Positions 8,209-17,148 of a stretch of 57,517 bases of DNA are shown one piece after another. Source of the stretch: Opitutales bacterium. GTDB lineage: Bacteria > Verrucomicrobiota > Verrucomicrobiia > Opitutales > UBA2987. The position numbers and the translations under genes were made by a program. Below the pieces are notes generated by a model. The model was not told the origin of the DNA. It made no database searches and was given only the letters and a program-made list of their open reading frames with translations. Numbering within the stretch: position 1 is the first letter of the stretch; each line of letters opens with the position of its first letter. Location: positions 1 through 57,517 of the forward strand of contig JAJFLU010000021.1 in the NCBI GenBank assembly GCA_021772515.1, given 5' to 3'.

Positions 8209-9093
8209 ATGATTTACCAACGCCAAAAACTTTTAATTGGTCTACTTGATGCTCTTGGAGGTAAGATTCCAAAAACGGAATTCCAGAAATTCCTCTATCT
8301 TTACACTCGAGAAGAAGAAGATGAGCCGAGCTATGATTTCGTGCCTTACAAGTATGGGTGTTTTTCTTTTACCTCCTATGCAGATAAAAGGAAGCTGGTC
8401 CAAAAAGGTTATATCGAAGAGCATGAGGATAGTTGGCAGTTAATAAAAAATGGAGTAAAGCTACCGGTCGAAACCAAGAACCGACTCCACCGATTTGCAA
8501 AGAGGCATGGGGAAAAGCGGGGTAATGCCTTGATCCGAGAGGTATATACGCGATTTCCCGAAACGGCTTGGCGTAGCGAGATTAAAAATAAAGTTATCCA
8601 AGACCCTGAAATTCTGCGAAGGATAGACTCCGCCCGCCCCGTTTACAAAGGTCGGGGGTTGGTCACAATAGGCTATGAGGGAAAGAGTTTGGAGACATAC
8701 TTAAACGCTTTGTTGATTGATGGGGCGACAATTCTATGCGATGTGCGCCGGAACGCTCTGAGCCGTAAATACGGATTTTCAAAATCTACGCTCTCATCGG
8801 CATGCGAAAATATGGGCATCAGATATGAGCATTTGCCTGAATTAGGTATCGATTCAACATTGCGGCAAAACCTGAAAACCCAAACCGATTACAACGAATT
8901 GTTTGAAGTTTATAGTCGAAAGACTCTTCCTGACCAGAAAGACAGCCTTGAGAAAATTGCTCAATGGGTGCGAGATGGAGAAAGAGTCGCGCTCACCTGT
9001 TTCGAGCTGAAACCGCAGCTGTGTCACCGGCATTGCGTCTTAACTGCTGTAGAAAAAACCTTAGATTTTCCTTGCGACGTTAGCAATCTATAG
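8209..9093 (+). CDS. DUF488-domain protein with an amino-terminal SocA/Panacea-like region
   Basis: A 294-residue two-part protein. Residues about 150-290 form a DUF488 domain: VTIGYEGKS (152-160), an aspartate/arginine segment CDVRRNALSRKYGFSK (177-192), LPELGI, and the terminal LTCFELKPQLCHRHCVL, which holds the family's C-x-E-x-x-P-x-x-C-H-R signature. The amino-terminal part (about 1-80) reads KTEFQKFLYLY, then YDFVPYKYGCFSF, then LVQKGYIE; this looks to me like the Panacea/SocA-type domain found in some antitoxins and defence proteins, which is inference only. The next gene follows after 15 bases and the two probably act together. Composition is AT-richer than the surroundings. Biochemical activity is unknown. 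Confidence 0.7.
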   Translation: MIYQRQKLLIGLLDALGGKIPKTEFQKFLYLYTREEEDEPSYDFVPYKYGCFSFTSYADKRKLVQKGYIEEHEDSWQLIKNGVKLPVETKNRLHRFAKRHGEKRGNALIREVYTRFPETAWRSEIKNKVIQDPEILRRIDSARPVYKGRGLVTIGYEGKSLETYLNALLIDGATILCDVRRNALSRKYGFSKSTLSSACENMGIRYEHLPELGIDSTLRQNLKTQTDYNELFEVYSRKTLPDQKDSLEKIAQWVRDGERVALTCFELKPQLCHRHCVLTAVEKTLDFPCDVSNL

Positions 9094-9108
9094 TTTATTT
9101 AAGTATGA

Positions 9109-9927
9109 ATGAATCGGGAGCGCATTCTGGTAACGGTAAAAACCTACCCAACGCTGTCTCGAAAATATGGTGAACTTGTTTGTACCGCAGGTTTTCGCGA
9201 AAACGGATCATGGATTCGTTTGTATCCAGTTCCGTTTCGATTAAAAGACTTCGAAGAGCGATATAAAAAATGGGATTGGCTTGAAACCGAACTGGTAAAA
9301 AGTGGAAGCGATAATCGCCCAGAAAGTTTCCATCCCAAAGATCATGGAGATATGCCAATTATAGGGCATATAGAGACAACTGAAAATTGGCGAGAGCGAA
9401 GAAAAATTGTTTTACAAAAAGGGGCGGTTCATTACGACCTTTCAGAGCTCATTGACACAGCACATGACAACCTGCTTTCATTAGCGACTTTCAAACCATT
9501 AAAAATACTGAATTTCGAATGGGAAAAAGCAGAAAGAAAATGGGACGAAAAGAAAATCCATGAAATGCGAAATCTTCAAGCTCAGGGGATGCTCTTTGAA
9601 GAAGAAAACTGGCGAGAAAGCTTTAAATTGATACCAAAATTACCGTATAAATTTTTTTACAAATTTGAAGACATCAGGGGGAAGATCAGTCGAATGCAGA
9701 TTATTGACTGGGAAATCGGGCAGCTTTATTGGAATTGTTTGAGAGGGAGTGAAAGTGAGGAAATGGCTTTAGGAAAAGTGGAGGAAAAATATAACGGAGA
9801 ATTTTCAAAGAAAGATATCCACTTTTTTTTGGGAACAACAAAGCAATTTCATCTTTGGGGAAATAATCCTTTTCTTATCATTGGCGTTTTTCCGATTCCC
9901 TACGAAAATCAGCTCGATTTATTTTGA
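9109..9927 (+). CDS. Dual-OB-domain-like protein, partner of the DUF488 gene
   Basis: A 272-residue soluble protein. The opening ILVTVKTYPTLSRKYGELVCTAGF, then GSWIRLYPVPFRL, resembles the 'dual OB domain' family that I recall being encoded next to DUF488 proteins; I could not check this. It continues with a charged middle (about residues 100-180) and ends with a KQFHLWGNNPFLIIGVFPIP segment. There is no membrane segment or signal peptide. The start is the second of two overlapping ATGs (9109), because it continues directly into the conserved opening. The gene is AT-rich like its partner and points the same way, suggesting one transferred two-gene unit with a role in nucleic-acid handling or defence. 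Confidence 0.6.
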   Translation: MNRERILVTVKTYPTLSRKYGELVCTAGFRENGSWIRLYPVPFRLKDFEERYKKWDWLETELVKSGSDNRPESFHPKDHGDMPIIGHIETTENWRERRKIVLQKGAVHYDLSELIDTAHDNLLSLATFKPLKILNFEWEKAERKWDEKKIHEMRNLQAQGMLFEEENWRESFKLIPKLPYKFFYKFEDIRGKISRMQIIDWEIGQLYWNCLRGSESEEMALGKVEEKYNGEFSKKDIHFFLGTTKQFHLWGNNPFLIIGVFPIPYENQLDLF

Positions 9928-10024
9928 CTAATTGCCCACCTATACTGGTGATCTGTTGATCTTTGGCTTTTCCCCAACGTCACTATGGTAAATTCAGTGT
10001 TAGTATTTCATCATTAAAGTAGGT

Positions 10025-11662
10025 ATGTCGCTGGATTTTTTGGATTGGGTGGTGATTGCTGCCTATATGGTGGGGATGGTGGGGTTGAGCCTTTACCTCC
10101 GTCGGGGTCAAAAATCACAGCGCGATTATTTTCTTGGGGGAAATACGACCGGGCCGCTGCCCATTGCCCTTTCCACCATGGCCACGCAATCCTCGACCAA
10201 CAGCATGTTAGGGATTCCCGCTTTTGTTGGGTTTACCGCCTATGGGGGGCTGGTTTGGCTTCAGGGGGAGGTGGCCCTGCCGTTTGCCATGATTTTCCTC
10301 ATGGTATTTCTGTTTCCCGTTTTCAGGAGTCTCAACCTGATTTCCATTTACGGCTATCTGGAAACCCGATTCGGGGTTGGCACAAGAACCGTGGCCAGCC
10401 TGCTTTTCCAAATCGTGCGGGCCTTGGCCACTGGAGTGACCGTTTACGGGATTTCGCTCGTGTTGCAGCATATCCTGAATGTGCCCTTTTGGATGGCGGT
10501 CCTCCTTTTGGGAACCATCACCATTGTTTATGATACCATCGGGGGCATGAAAGCGGTTATCTGGTCGGACGTCATCCAAATGATCATAATTTTCGGGACG
10601 GTGTTCATCGCCATCGGGGTTGCTTTGAACAAAATTGGCGGGGTGGGGGAGGCTCTGGAGCTTTTTGACCACAACCGGCTGAGGGGGCTCGATCTCTCCG
10701 GTCATGGCTTTGGGGATGGTCATACCTATGCTTTTTTGCCCTCTTTTTTCGGGATTATTTTCCTCTCCATTTCCTATTACGGCTGCGACCAGACTCAGGC
10801 CCAAAGGGAATTGGCCACGCGGAATGTCGACGACACCAACATGGCCCTGTTTTTGGGCGGATTGCTTCGTTTTCCCCTCATTCTTTCCTATTGTGTGCTC
10901 GGGCTCTGTATTGGCGCCTATGCGGCTGCCCACCCGGAATTTCTAAACTCGATTCCCGCCACCGATACCGGAGCCGTCGCCCCGGAGCCAAATTTCAATC
11001 TGGCGGTTCCCGTTTTTGTCTCCCAAAACTTCCCCCACGGGCTCATTGGCCTGGTTGTGGTGGGTCTTTTTGCCGCAGCCATGTCGTCCCTCGACTCCGC
11101 CCTCAATTCTCTCAGCGCCGCCTCTATGCAGGATATTTTGCCAAGATTTTTGAAAAACGAGATCACCCAGCGACAGGAGCTGGTATTCAGCAAGCTGTTG
11201 ACCGTTTTCTGGGGGGGTGTTTGCCTTTCCTTCGCATTCGTGGTCGGTGACATCTCGGCCACCGTGGTCGAATCGATCAATAAAATCGGCTCGATACTCT
11301 ACGGACCGACACTGGCGCTCTTTGTCATGGGAGTGCTCAGCAGGCGAACCAATGGCCCCGGAGTGGTGGGTGGGCTGATCGCGGGAATACTCTGCAATCT
11401 CTGCCTGTGGCGGTTCCAGCCGGATGTCTCGTGGCTTTGGTGGAATGTAACCGGTTTTGCCGCCTCCTGTATTTCGGGTTATATCCTCAGCCTGTTTTAC
11501 CCGGCCCCTGTTCCCGAAAAGCTGGAAAAAACGCTGTTCCGGTCTCGGCCCAAAGTTGAAGGCGATTCTTCGAAATTTCGTCGCAACTGGCGGCCATTTT
11601 ACTGGTTACTCTTCGTTTACGGAGTGGGGTTGTTAATCTTTCTGGCCCTTTTACCCGGTTAA
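10025..11662 (+). CDS. Sodium:solute symporter (SSS family)
   Basis: A 545-residue polytopic inner-membrane protein of the SSS family (TC 2.A.21), which couples sodium entry to uptake of sugars, amino acids, vitamins or similar solutes. About 13 hydrophobic segments are visible. Family marks include the opening DWVVIAAYMVGMVGLSLYLR, the RDYFLGG motif (about residues 33-39), the STMATQSSTNSMLGIPAFVG sodium-site region in TM1 (about 49-68), and AAAMSSLDSALNSLSAAS (about 351-368). It is not closely similar in its variable loops to the second SSS protein at 50059-51753. No catabolic gene lies beside it, so the substrate is unknown. Confidence 0.92.
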   Translation: MSLDFLDWVVIAAYMVGMVGLSLYLRRGQKSQRDYFLGGNTTGPLPIALSTMATQSSTNSMLGIPAFVGFTAYGGLVWLQGEVALPFAMIFLMVFLFPVFRSLNLISIYGYLETRFGVGTRTVASLLFQIVRALATGVTVYGISLVLQHILNVPFWMAVLLLGTITIVYDTIGGMKAVIWSDVIQMIIIFGTVFIAIGVALNKIGGVGEALELFDHNRLRGLDLSGHGFGDGHTYAFLPSFFGIIFLSISYYGCDQTQAQRELATRNVDDTNMALFLGGLLRFPLILSYCVLGLCIGAYAAAHPEFLNSIPATDTGAVAPEPNFNLAVPVFVSQNFPHGLIGLVVVGLFAAAMSSLDSALNSLSAASMQDILPRFLKNEITQRQELVFSKLLTVFWGGVCLSFAFVVGDISATVVESINKIGSILYGPTLALFVMGVLSRRTNGPGVVGGLIAGILCNLCLWRFQPDVSWLWWNVTGFAASCISGYILSLFYPAPVPEKLEKTLFRSRPKVEGDSSKFRRNWRPFYWLLFVYGVGLLIFLALLPG

Positions 11663-11711
11663 TGGATTTAATGAATTGTATTATTCACACGGATTTTCCT
11701 AGGGTGGAGGC

Positions 11712-12227
11712 ATGGCAAAAGGAAATGGAGGCCACCCGCGAACTGTGAACGATTATTCCCATAGTCCCGGCCCGTATTTTCGGCCTCTCACTCTTCTGGC
11801 GATATTGGGGCTGATTTCTCAGCAAAATCCCTTGAGCCTGCCCGATCTGGAAGCCCGTCTCGTGCCCGATGCTCCGGTTCTCGATTTTAAACTCCCCATG
11901 TTTGGCCAAAATGGTTACAAAACCTGGGAGCTGAGGGGGCGTGAAGGACGCTACATCAGCGAGGAGCAAATCGACGTTTTGGGCATGAATTTGCGTTTGT
12001 TTTCGGGGGATGCGAATCTCAAAGTGCATACCACCATCGAAAGCCCGGCAGCCACCATGTTGGTCAACGAAAGCCGAGCCGAGGGGAAATCGGAAATCAA
12101 AATCACCGGCAACCAGTTTCAAATCGAGGGTGAAAATTGGCGTTGGGAAGGCGACACCCGCACCGTCACGGTGGATAAAAATGTGAAAGTGGCTTTCGAG
12201 CAGCAGTTGGCAGGAATCTTAAAATGA
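11712..12227 (+). CDS. lptC: LptC-like LPS export protein
   Basis: A 171-residue protein, probably LptC, the single-pass periplasmic component that takes LPS from LptB2FG to LptA. One short hydrophobic segment near residues 26-36 (LTLLAILGLIS) serves as anchor; the rest is a beta-rich OstA-like domain with SRAEGKSEIKITGNQFQIEGENWRWEGD and TVTVDKNVKVAF towards the end. It opens a packed operon: its stop overlaps the start of the lptA gene, which overlaps lptB. A good ribosome-binding site (GGTGGAGG) precedes the ATG. Sequence conservation in LptC is low, so the call leans on position. Confidence 0.75.
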   Translation: MAKGNGGHPRTVNDYSHSPGPYFRPLTLLAILGLISQQNPLSLPDLEARLVPDAPVLDFKLPMFGQNGYKTWELRGREGRYISEEQIDVLGMNLRLFSGDANLKVHTTIESPAATMLVNESRAEGKSEIKITGNQFQIEGENWRWEGDTRTVTVDKNVKVAFEQQLAGILK

Positions 12228-12871
12228 TCATGAAAACGATGCAAAGCCAATCGATTTTACCGGCTGCCATCCTGACGCTATGGATGGGTGCGACCGCATT
12301 TGCTGCCGGTGATCAAAATACACCCGATTCCACGGCGCAGGAAAAGACGGTTATTGTCAGCGACCACCTGGAAATGCGAAGCACCGAGGAGAAAAATTAT
12401 TTCTATTTCAGGGAAAATGTTCGGGTCGAAGCCACCAATCTCGTCGTCGAGAGCAATCTGTTGGAAGTGGTGGCCCTGCGTGAGGGACAGGCGGATGACC
12501 TCGATGCCACCGTGGGCGAGATCGGGGCCATCGATAGTATTATCGCGACGGGAAATGTAGCGATTTATCAGGCCGGACGTGAAGCCCATGCCGGGCGGGC
12601 GGAGGTTTTACCGAGGGCGGGCAGGGTCATTTTGAGTGATTCGCCACGGGTTCTAGATGGCGATACGGAGGTGACCGGCTGGCAAATCGTTTTGAATAAA
12701 GGCGACCGCCAGGTGACCGTGGTGCCGAATCCCGATGCCAAGGCGGAAAATAATCAAAGGCCCACCATAACCTTGGGAGGCAGCGCCCTGCCGGATCTGG
12801 GGTTTGATGAAAACGAAGAGAGCGAAACCTCTCCCGTGGAAGAGGGCGAAACCACCCAACCGGATCCGTGA
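12224..12871 (+). CDS. lptA: LptA/OstA-like periplasmic LPS transport protein
   Basis: A 215-residue exported protein. A signal peptide (MKTMQSQSILPAAILTLWMG then ATAFA) precedes a beta-jellyroll OstA-type domain: TVIVSDHLEMRS, YFRENVRVEATNLVVES, GNVAIYQAGREAHAGRAEVL. The carboxy end is acidic (NEEESE-like run). LptA forms the periplasmic bridge that carries LPS to the outer membrane. Overlap ATGA with lptC and overlap GTGA with lptB indicate translational coupling. The ATG at 12230 is a possible alternative start. Confidence 0.82.
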   Translation: MIMKTMQSQSILPAAILTLWMGATAFAAGDQNTPDSTAQEKTVIVSDHLEMRSTEEKNYFYFRENVRVEATNLVVESNLLEVVALREGQADDLDATVGEIGAIDSIIATGNVAIYQAGREAHAGRAEVLPRAGRVILSDSPRVLDGDTEVTGWQIVLNKGDRQVTVVPNPDAKAENNQRPTITLGGSALPDLGFDENEESETSPVEEGETTQPDP

Positions 12872-13620
12872 GCGAGGGATCGGAAATGCAAAACGGCAAT
12901 TCAACCATCAGCGCCCGTGGCCTGGTTAAAGACTTTGGCAAACGCCGTGTTCTCAATGAGGTGGACCTGGAAATCAAGAGCGGCGAGGTGGTTGGGCTGC
13001 TTGGGCCCAACGGCGCGGGCAAGACGACTTCCTTTTATATTATTGTGGGCCTTTTGGATGCCAGCGGTGGGAGTGTGCACCTGGATGACACCGATATTAC
13101 GCGGACTCCCATGTACAAACGCGCCCGGCTCGGGATCGGATACCTGCCGCAGGAGCATTCCGTTTTCGCCAAGCTCACGGTCGAGGAGAATATCCGCGCG
13201 GTGGCCGAAACTCTTCCCCTCAACCGCCGCGAGCGGGCCGATGTGGTGGAAAAAAGCCTGGAGGAACTCAACCTCACACCGATCGCCCGGCAAAAAGCCT
13301 ATACCCTGAGCGGCGGGGAGCAACGGCGTCTCGAAATATCCCGCGCTCTCGTCACCAACCCGCGCTTTTTGCTCATGGATGAACCCTTTGCCAATATCGA
13401 TCCGATCAGTGTCAATGAAGTCCAGGAAATCATTGGCACGCTATCCAAAAAAGGCATTGGCGTGCTCATAACCGACCACAGTGTGAGGGAAATCCTCGAT
13501 ATCGTGAACCGCGCCTACCTCATGCACGAAGGCCGGGTGCTCTGCCAGGGTTCAAGCGATTTTCTGCTCAACGACCCCCAAAGCCGACACCTCTACCTCG
13601 GCGAAAAATTCAACCGCTAA
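12868..13620 (+). CDS. lptB: LPS export ABC transporter ATPase LptB
   Basis: A 250-residue ABC ATPase that powers LPS extraction from the inner membrane with LptF/LptG (not in this window). Motifs: Walker A GPNGAGKTT (46-54), Q-loop LPQEHSVF (93-100), the LptB-type ABC signature LSGGEQRRLEISRAL (147-161), Walker B FLLMDEPFANIDP (168-179) and an H-loop in TDHSVRE. All catalytic residues are present. A GTG start overlapping the lptA stop is chosen; an ATG at 12886 is possible. HPr kinase follows after only 12 bases. In proteobacteria the lptCAB genes are followed by rpoN-hpf-ptsN, so the position next to a PTS regulator is a recurring theme. Confidence 0.95.
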   Translation: MSEGSEMQNGNSTISARGLVKDFGKRRVLNEVDLEIKSGEVVGLLGPNGAGKTTSFYIIVGLLDASGGSVHLDDTDITRTPMYKRARLGIGYLPQEHSVFAKLTVEENIRAVAETLPLNRRERADVVEKSLEELNLTPIARQKAYTLSGGEQRRLEISRALVTNPRFLLMDEPFANIDPISVNEVQEIIGTLSKKGIGVLITDHSVREILDIVNRAYLMHEGRVLCQGSSDFLLNDPQSRHLYLGEKFNR

Positions 13621-13632
13621 CCACAATCCACT

Positions 13633-14592
13633 ATGCCGCGCAAACCGGAACCCAAATACACCGACAGCATTTCCATGCAGGAATTTTTCGATTCCTTCAA
13701 GGATGTCCTCAAATTGCGGCTCCTGACCGGGGAGGAGGGATTGAAAACCCGTGTGCGCGACAAGAGCGTCAACCGTCCCTCACTGGTATTGACCGGTTTT
13801 TACAAATACTTCGCGGCCAAAAGAATCCAGCTTTTCGGAGCGGGGGAGATGGGGTATTTGCGGGAACTCAGCAAAAGTAAGCAATTCAAAGTTCTCAATG
13901 AGTTGGCCGATCGCCATGTGCCCTGCATGATCGTTTCGCGAAACTTGCTGCCCACAAAATCAATGATAGAGATCGCCACGGAACGCAAAATCCCGCTCCT
14001 GCGGACACCCCTGAGCTCCCGTGATTTCACTACCACAGCGGTTCTCCTGCTGGAGGAAAAATTCGCCCCGCGGGTAAAGGTTCACGGCACCATGATGGAC
14101 GTGCGGGGAATCGGCGCTCTCATTCGCGGTGGCAGCGGCATCGGCAAAAGCGAATGCGCGCTGGCCCTTATCGAGCACGGGCACAGCCTTGTGGCCGACG
14201 ACGTGGTGCCCGTTCGCCTGTTGAATGAACGTGAGTTGATGGCCACCAGCGCCGAATTAAATCGCGGTTATATGGAATGTCGCGGGTTGGGCATCATCAA
14301 TGTGGCGGAGCTTTTCGGCATCCGGGCGGTGCGGCTGGAAAAGCGGATCGACATGGTGGTGACCTTCAAGGAATGGGCGCCGGGGATGGAAGAGGATCGC
14401 ACCGGCCTGGAGCGTGATTTTTTCGAGATTCTGGGCATCAAGGTTCCCCACATCGAGCTGCCTGTGCGGTCGGGGCGCGACCTCGCCCGATTGGTGGAAG
14501 TGGCCGCCATGGAGCAGTCCCTCAGGGACCACGGTCATGACTCCGCTCAGGAGTTTAACGAACGTCTGATTTCTCACATGTCAAATGATTGA
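13633..14592 (+). CDS. hprK: HPr kinase/phosphorylase
   Basis: A 319-residue bifunctional HprK, which phosphorylates and dephosphorylates HPr on serine in response to metabolic state. The amino-terminal domain covers about 1-140. The catalytic domain has the histidine in VHGTMMDV (His151), Walker A GGSGIGKS (166-173), VADDVV (188-193) and the carboxy-terminal family signature [11 protein letters not shown] (214-224). Its product could control an HPr pool that in turn phosphorylates EIIA domains, including the one fused to a diadenylate cyclase at 32623-33993. No ptsH or ptsI is in the window. It appears to be the last gene of the lptC-lptA-lptB-hprK operon. Confidence 0.95.
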   Translation: MPRKPEPKYTDSISMQEFFDSFKDVLKLRLLTGEEGLKTRVRDKSVNRPSLVLTGFYKYFAAKRIQLFGAGEMGYLRELSKSKQFKVLNELADRHVPCMIVSRNLLPTKSMIEIATERKIPLLRTPLSSRDFTTTAVLLLEEKFAPRVKVHGTMMDVRGIGALIRGGSGIGKSECALALIEHGHSLVADDVVPVRLLNERELMATSAELNRGYMECRGLGIINVAELFGIRAVRLEKRIDMVVTFKEWAPGMEEDRTGLERDFFEILGIKVPHIELPVRSGRDLARLVEVAAMEQSLRDHGHDSAQEFNERLISHMSND

Positions 14593-15154
14593 TAATGCCA
14601 CACAAAGGGTGATAACAGAAACTTGATTAAAAATTAACGAAACCTGAAATCTTTTGTTGCGTCGGCCAATTTTTTAATAGAAAAAAGAGTATCGCGTGGT
14701 GTCGAAGACGTAATCCTCCTAACCGGATTTGCACGGGAATTGTTTGTGGTTAAGCGGTTGCGTCTTTACTCAGCACTTTTTAAAAAAGCAATGAATTTCA
14801 TCAAAAAGTTATCATCAGAATTCATGTGAATAACTTGTTAGGAAGTTGGACTTGTAAACCATGCGAGGATACAAATTACTAATGAACCGCCGATCGGTGG
14901 CAGCTTGACATGGGAAATCAAAAAACAACCACCTGAAGTAGCCGCCAATCACCAGCGACGGGATTCAAGTTTTATAATCTGTTAATAGTTAAGAACATAG
15001 AACCGAATTCCATTTTTCTAGAATGTCTGACCTTCTCACAATTAGCCCAGTGAATAATAATTTTTGCCAATGGCGTGAAAATCCTTCTTATCGGTTGCGA
15101 GTGATTCAGTCCCGATGTTTCCCAATGTGAATAATATTTTGATTTTTTGCCGAA
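14593..15154. other. Candidate replication origin (oriC) next to dnaA
   Basis: A 562-base non-coding, AT-rich stretch between hprK and dnaA. It contains two exact copies of TTATTCACA (minus strand, 14825-14833 and 15126-15134), a one-mismatch match to the DnaA-box consensus TTATCCACA, and a related TTATTCACT at 15049-15057. AT-rich runs occur at 14629-14690 and 14960-15010. Position directly upstream of dnaA, matching boxes and low GC all fit an origin. DnaA boxes can also be autoregulatory sites for dnaA itself, and strand composition was not computed. The box nearest dnaA lies 21 bases before its start codon, favouring autoregulation for that copy. Confidence 0.5.
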
Positions 15155-16555
15155 ATGACACAGAGCGCCGCCGTAGAAAACCTTTGGTTTAGAGTAATAG
15201 AGGAATTCAAAACGCTTTTTCATAAAGATGTCTTCGATTCCTGGTTTGCCGACCTCCGATGCCTTGAAGACCAGAATGGAGCGATGGTTTTGGGAGTGCC
15301 CAATGATTTTGCCGAAATCTGGATACAAGACAACTATTTAGACCTCATCGAGGAGAAATTGAACCTGCTTGGGGGCCGCCCCTATCAAGTCATTCTGAAG
15401 GTCGCCGGACGGGCCGAACAGGATGATGGCCGCCTGCAAAACGCCCCCTCGGCGACCGGGCGTGGCGCCCTCGGTGGCGACAATAATCGGACACGGCAAA
15501 GGGCTGGCAATTACCGGACCCGCTCGCCCTTGCTCAACCCGCGCAACACCTTTGATAATTTCATCGTCGGATCGGGCAATCAACTGGCCCACGCAGCCAG
15601 TATGGCGGTGGCAAGATCCCCCGCAAAGGCATACAATCCCCTCTTCCTCTATGGCGATACCGGCCTCGGCAAAACCCATCTGCTGCAGGCGATTGCCCAT
15701 TCTATACTGGACCAGAATCCCGGCGCCAAGGTGGTTTACGTTTCATGCGAAAAATTTACCAATGAATTCATCCGGGCGATTCAGGAAAATACCATCATCA
15801 ACTTCCGCAAATTCTACCGAAATATCGAGCTTCTGCTGATCGATGATATTCATTTTCTGGCCGGAAAAGAGAGGATTCAGGAGGAATTTTTCCACACCTT
15901 CAACGAACTTTTTGAATCCCAGCGGCAGATTTGCCTCACCAGCGACCGACCGGCCAGCGAGATATCCAAACTGGAAAACCGGCTCCTGTCGCGATTTCAG
16001 TGGGGTATGGTAACCGATATTCAGGCTCCCGACCTCGAGACCCGGCAGGCGATTTTGAGCAAAAAAGCGAGAGCCCTGAATTTCGATGTCTCCGATGAAA
16101 TCCTCCAGTTTCTCGCCCAGCGAATCACCAGCAATGTGCGAAGACTCGAAGGCGCCCTCATAAAGGTTGCCAGTTACGGCACCCTGATGAACCAGACCCT
16201 CGATCTTGAAATCGTTGAAAAACTGCTCCACTACACCTTTCAGGAGGAAGCTCAAAACCAGATTACGATCGAGAAAATCCAAAAAAAGGTGGTCGAGTTT
16301 TTCCAATTGCGCCTCGGAGATATGGTTAGCCGCAGAAGGCCCGGAAATATCGCCTTCCCCCGGCAAATCGCCATGTTTTTAAGCCGAAACCTGACCAACC
16401 ACAGCCTCCAGGAAATCGGGGATTCCTTTGGCGGAAGAGACCACGGAACCGTCATTCACGCCTGCAAAACCGTTGTTAACATGATGGAGCAGGACGCGAC
16501 CGTTAAGCGAAACGTCGATTACTTGACCAAACAACTGACAAATTATATTCCATGA
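15155..16555 (+). CDS. dnaA: Chromosomal replication initiator DnaA
   Basis: A 466-residue DnaA. Domain I covers residues 1-85 (WFRVIEEFKTLFHKDVFDSWF start); domain II is a short flexible Gly/Arg-rich linker (about 90-125). The AAA+ domain begins FDNFIVGSGN (133-142), with Walker A GDTGLGKTH (167-175), Walker B LLLIDDIHFL (226-235) and the sensor region FQWGMVTDIQAPD. Domain IV ends with the DNA-binding signature GGRDHGTVIHACKTV. All expected parts are present. It is preceded by candidate DnaA boxes and followed directly by a hairpin terminator, so it looks monocistronic. Confidence 0.97.
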   Translation: MTQSAAVENLWFRVIEEFKTLFHKDVFDSWFADLRCLEDQNGAMVLGVPNDFAEIWIQDNYLDLIEEKLNLLGGRPYQVILKVAGRAEQDDGRLQNAPSATGRGALGGDNNRTRQRAGNYRTRSPLLNPRNTFDNFIVGSGNQLAHAASMAVARSPAKAYNPLFLYGDTGLGKTHLLQAIAHSILDQNPGAKVVYVSCEKFTNEFIRAIQENTIINFRKFYRNIELLLIDDIHFLAGKERIQEEFFHTFNELFESQRQICLTSDRPASEISKLENRLLSRFQWGMVTDIQAPDLETRQAILSKKARALNFDVSDEILQFLAQRITSNVRRLEGALIKVASYGTLMNQTLDLEIVEKLLHYTFQEEAQNQITIEKIQKKVVEFFQLRLGDMVSRRRPGNIAFPRQIAMFLSRNLTNHSLQEIGDSFGGRDHGTVIHACKTVVNMMEQDATVKRNVDYLTKQLTNYIP

Positions 16556-16576
16556 TATGATTCATGGAATTTTTTT
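16547..16576 (+). terminator. Rho-independent terminator after dnaA
   Basis: A perfect 9-base-pair stem (ATTCCATGA at 16547-16555 pairing with TCATGGAAT at 16562-16570) with a six-base loop is followed directly by a run of T residues. The stem's first half overlaps the dnaA stop codon. The stem is AT-rich, so efficiency may be modest. Confidence 0.7.
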
Positions 16577-17148
16577 GTTTAGCAAGGGTCTCGGCCTTGC
16601 GATATCTGGCTGTCCTGAAGGGGCAATATTCGCCAGCCAGGGGTGAAACCCCTGGATACATTGGCCGTCGGGTTATTTAAACCCATATTTTCCATTTCAT
16701 TATAAGAAATTTTGCCTGAGATAGGTTCTAGTACATCACCTTCCAGATGGCTGAGGCACCCATCCCAAGAGAAATGTTTCGAACCATGCTCAAGCGAGTA
16801 GTGCGACTGCGACTGGCACCCGATACAGGATGAGGAAAAGAATTTTTCGATACAAAAGGAATCAGTGCTGTGGAAACCACCAGCGGAAGGAAAGACCTTT
16901 CCCATGTTTGGCCGAACAAAGGGAAAATCAGCTATAATTGCTAAATACTGCCGATTTGATCATCAAATAACGAAGGATAAGATTGCAAAATCACAACGAA
17001 AGCAAAAAATTGGATTGAAATATTGGAAAGTAGCTATTTTCAACGATTATGAAAGTTTATATGAGAAATTTTGGCATAAAGGGCATTCCACACCAAAATT
17101 CCTGCTGCTCAAGGCCGACTGAGACCGCCGCTAGCAAATTGTAAAGTT
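16577..17148. other. Repeat-bearing intergenic region, no confident gene
   Basis: About 570 bases without a convincing gene. Its first part contains a small palindrome (16637-16655). An 85-codon plus-strand frame at 16865-17122 and a 108-codon minus-strand frame at 16579-16905 are open but look random, with no family resemblance or strong ribosome-binding site. The stretch reads as repeat-derived DNA at the left border of an accessory segment. Confidence 0.4.
16637..16655. repeat. REP-like palindrome
   Basis: A perfect hairpin: CCAGGGG, loop TGAAA, then CCCCTGG. Strings of this form (AGGGGTGAAACCCCT) are, to my recollection, repeated many times in genomes of Verrucomicrobiota and Planctomycetota as intergenic palindromes. 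Only one clear copy is in this window. Confidence 0.5.

Noticed and set aside
16865..17122. An 85-residue plus-strand frame between dnaA and the amidohydrolase.
   Set aside because: No ribosome-binding site, domain or neighbour supports it; the composition looks random.
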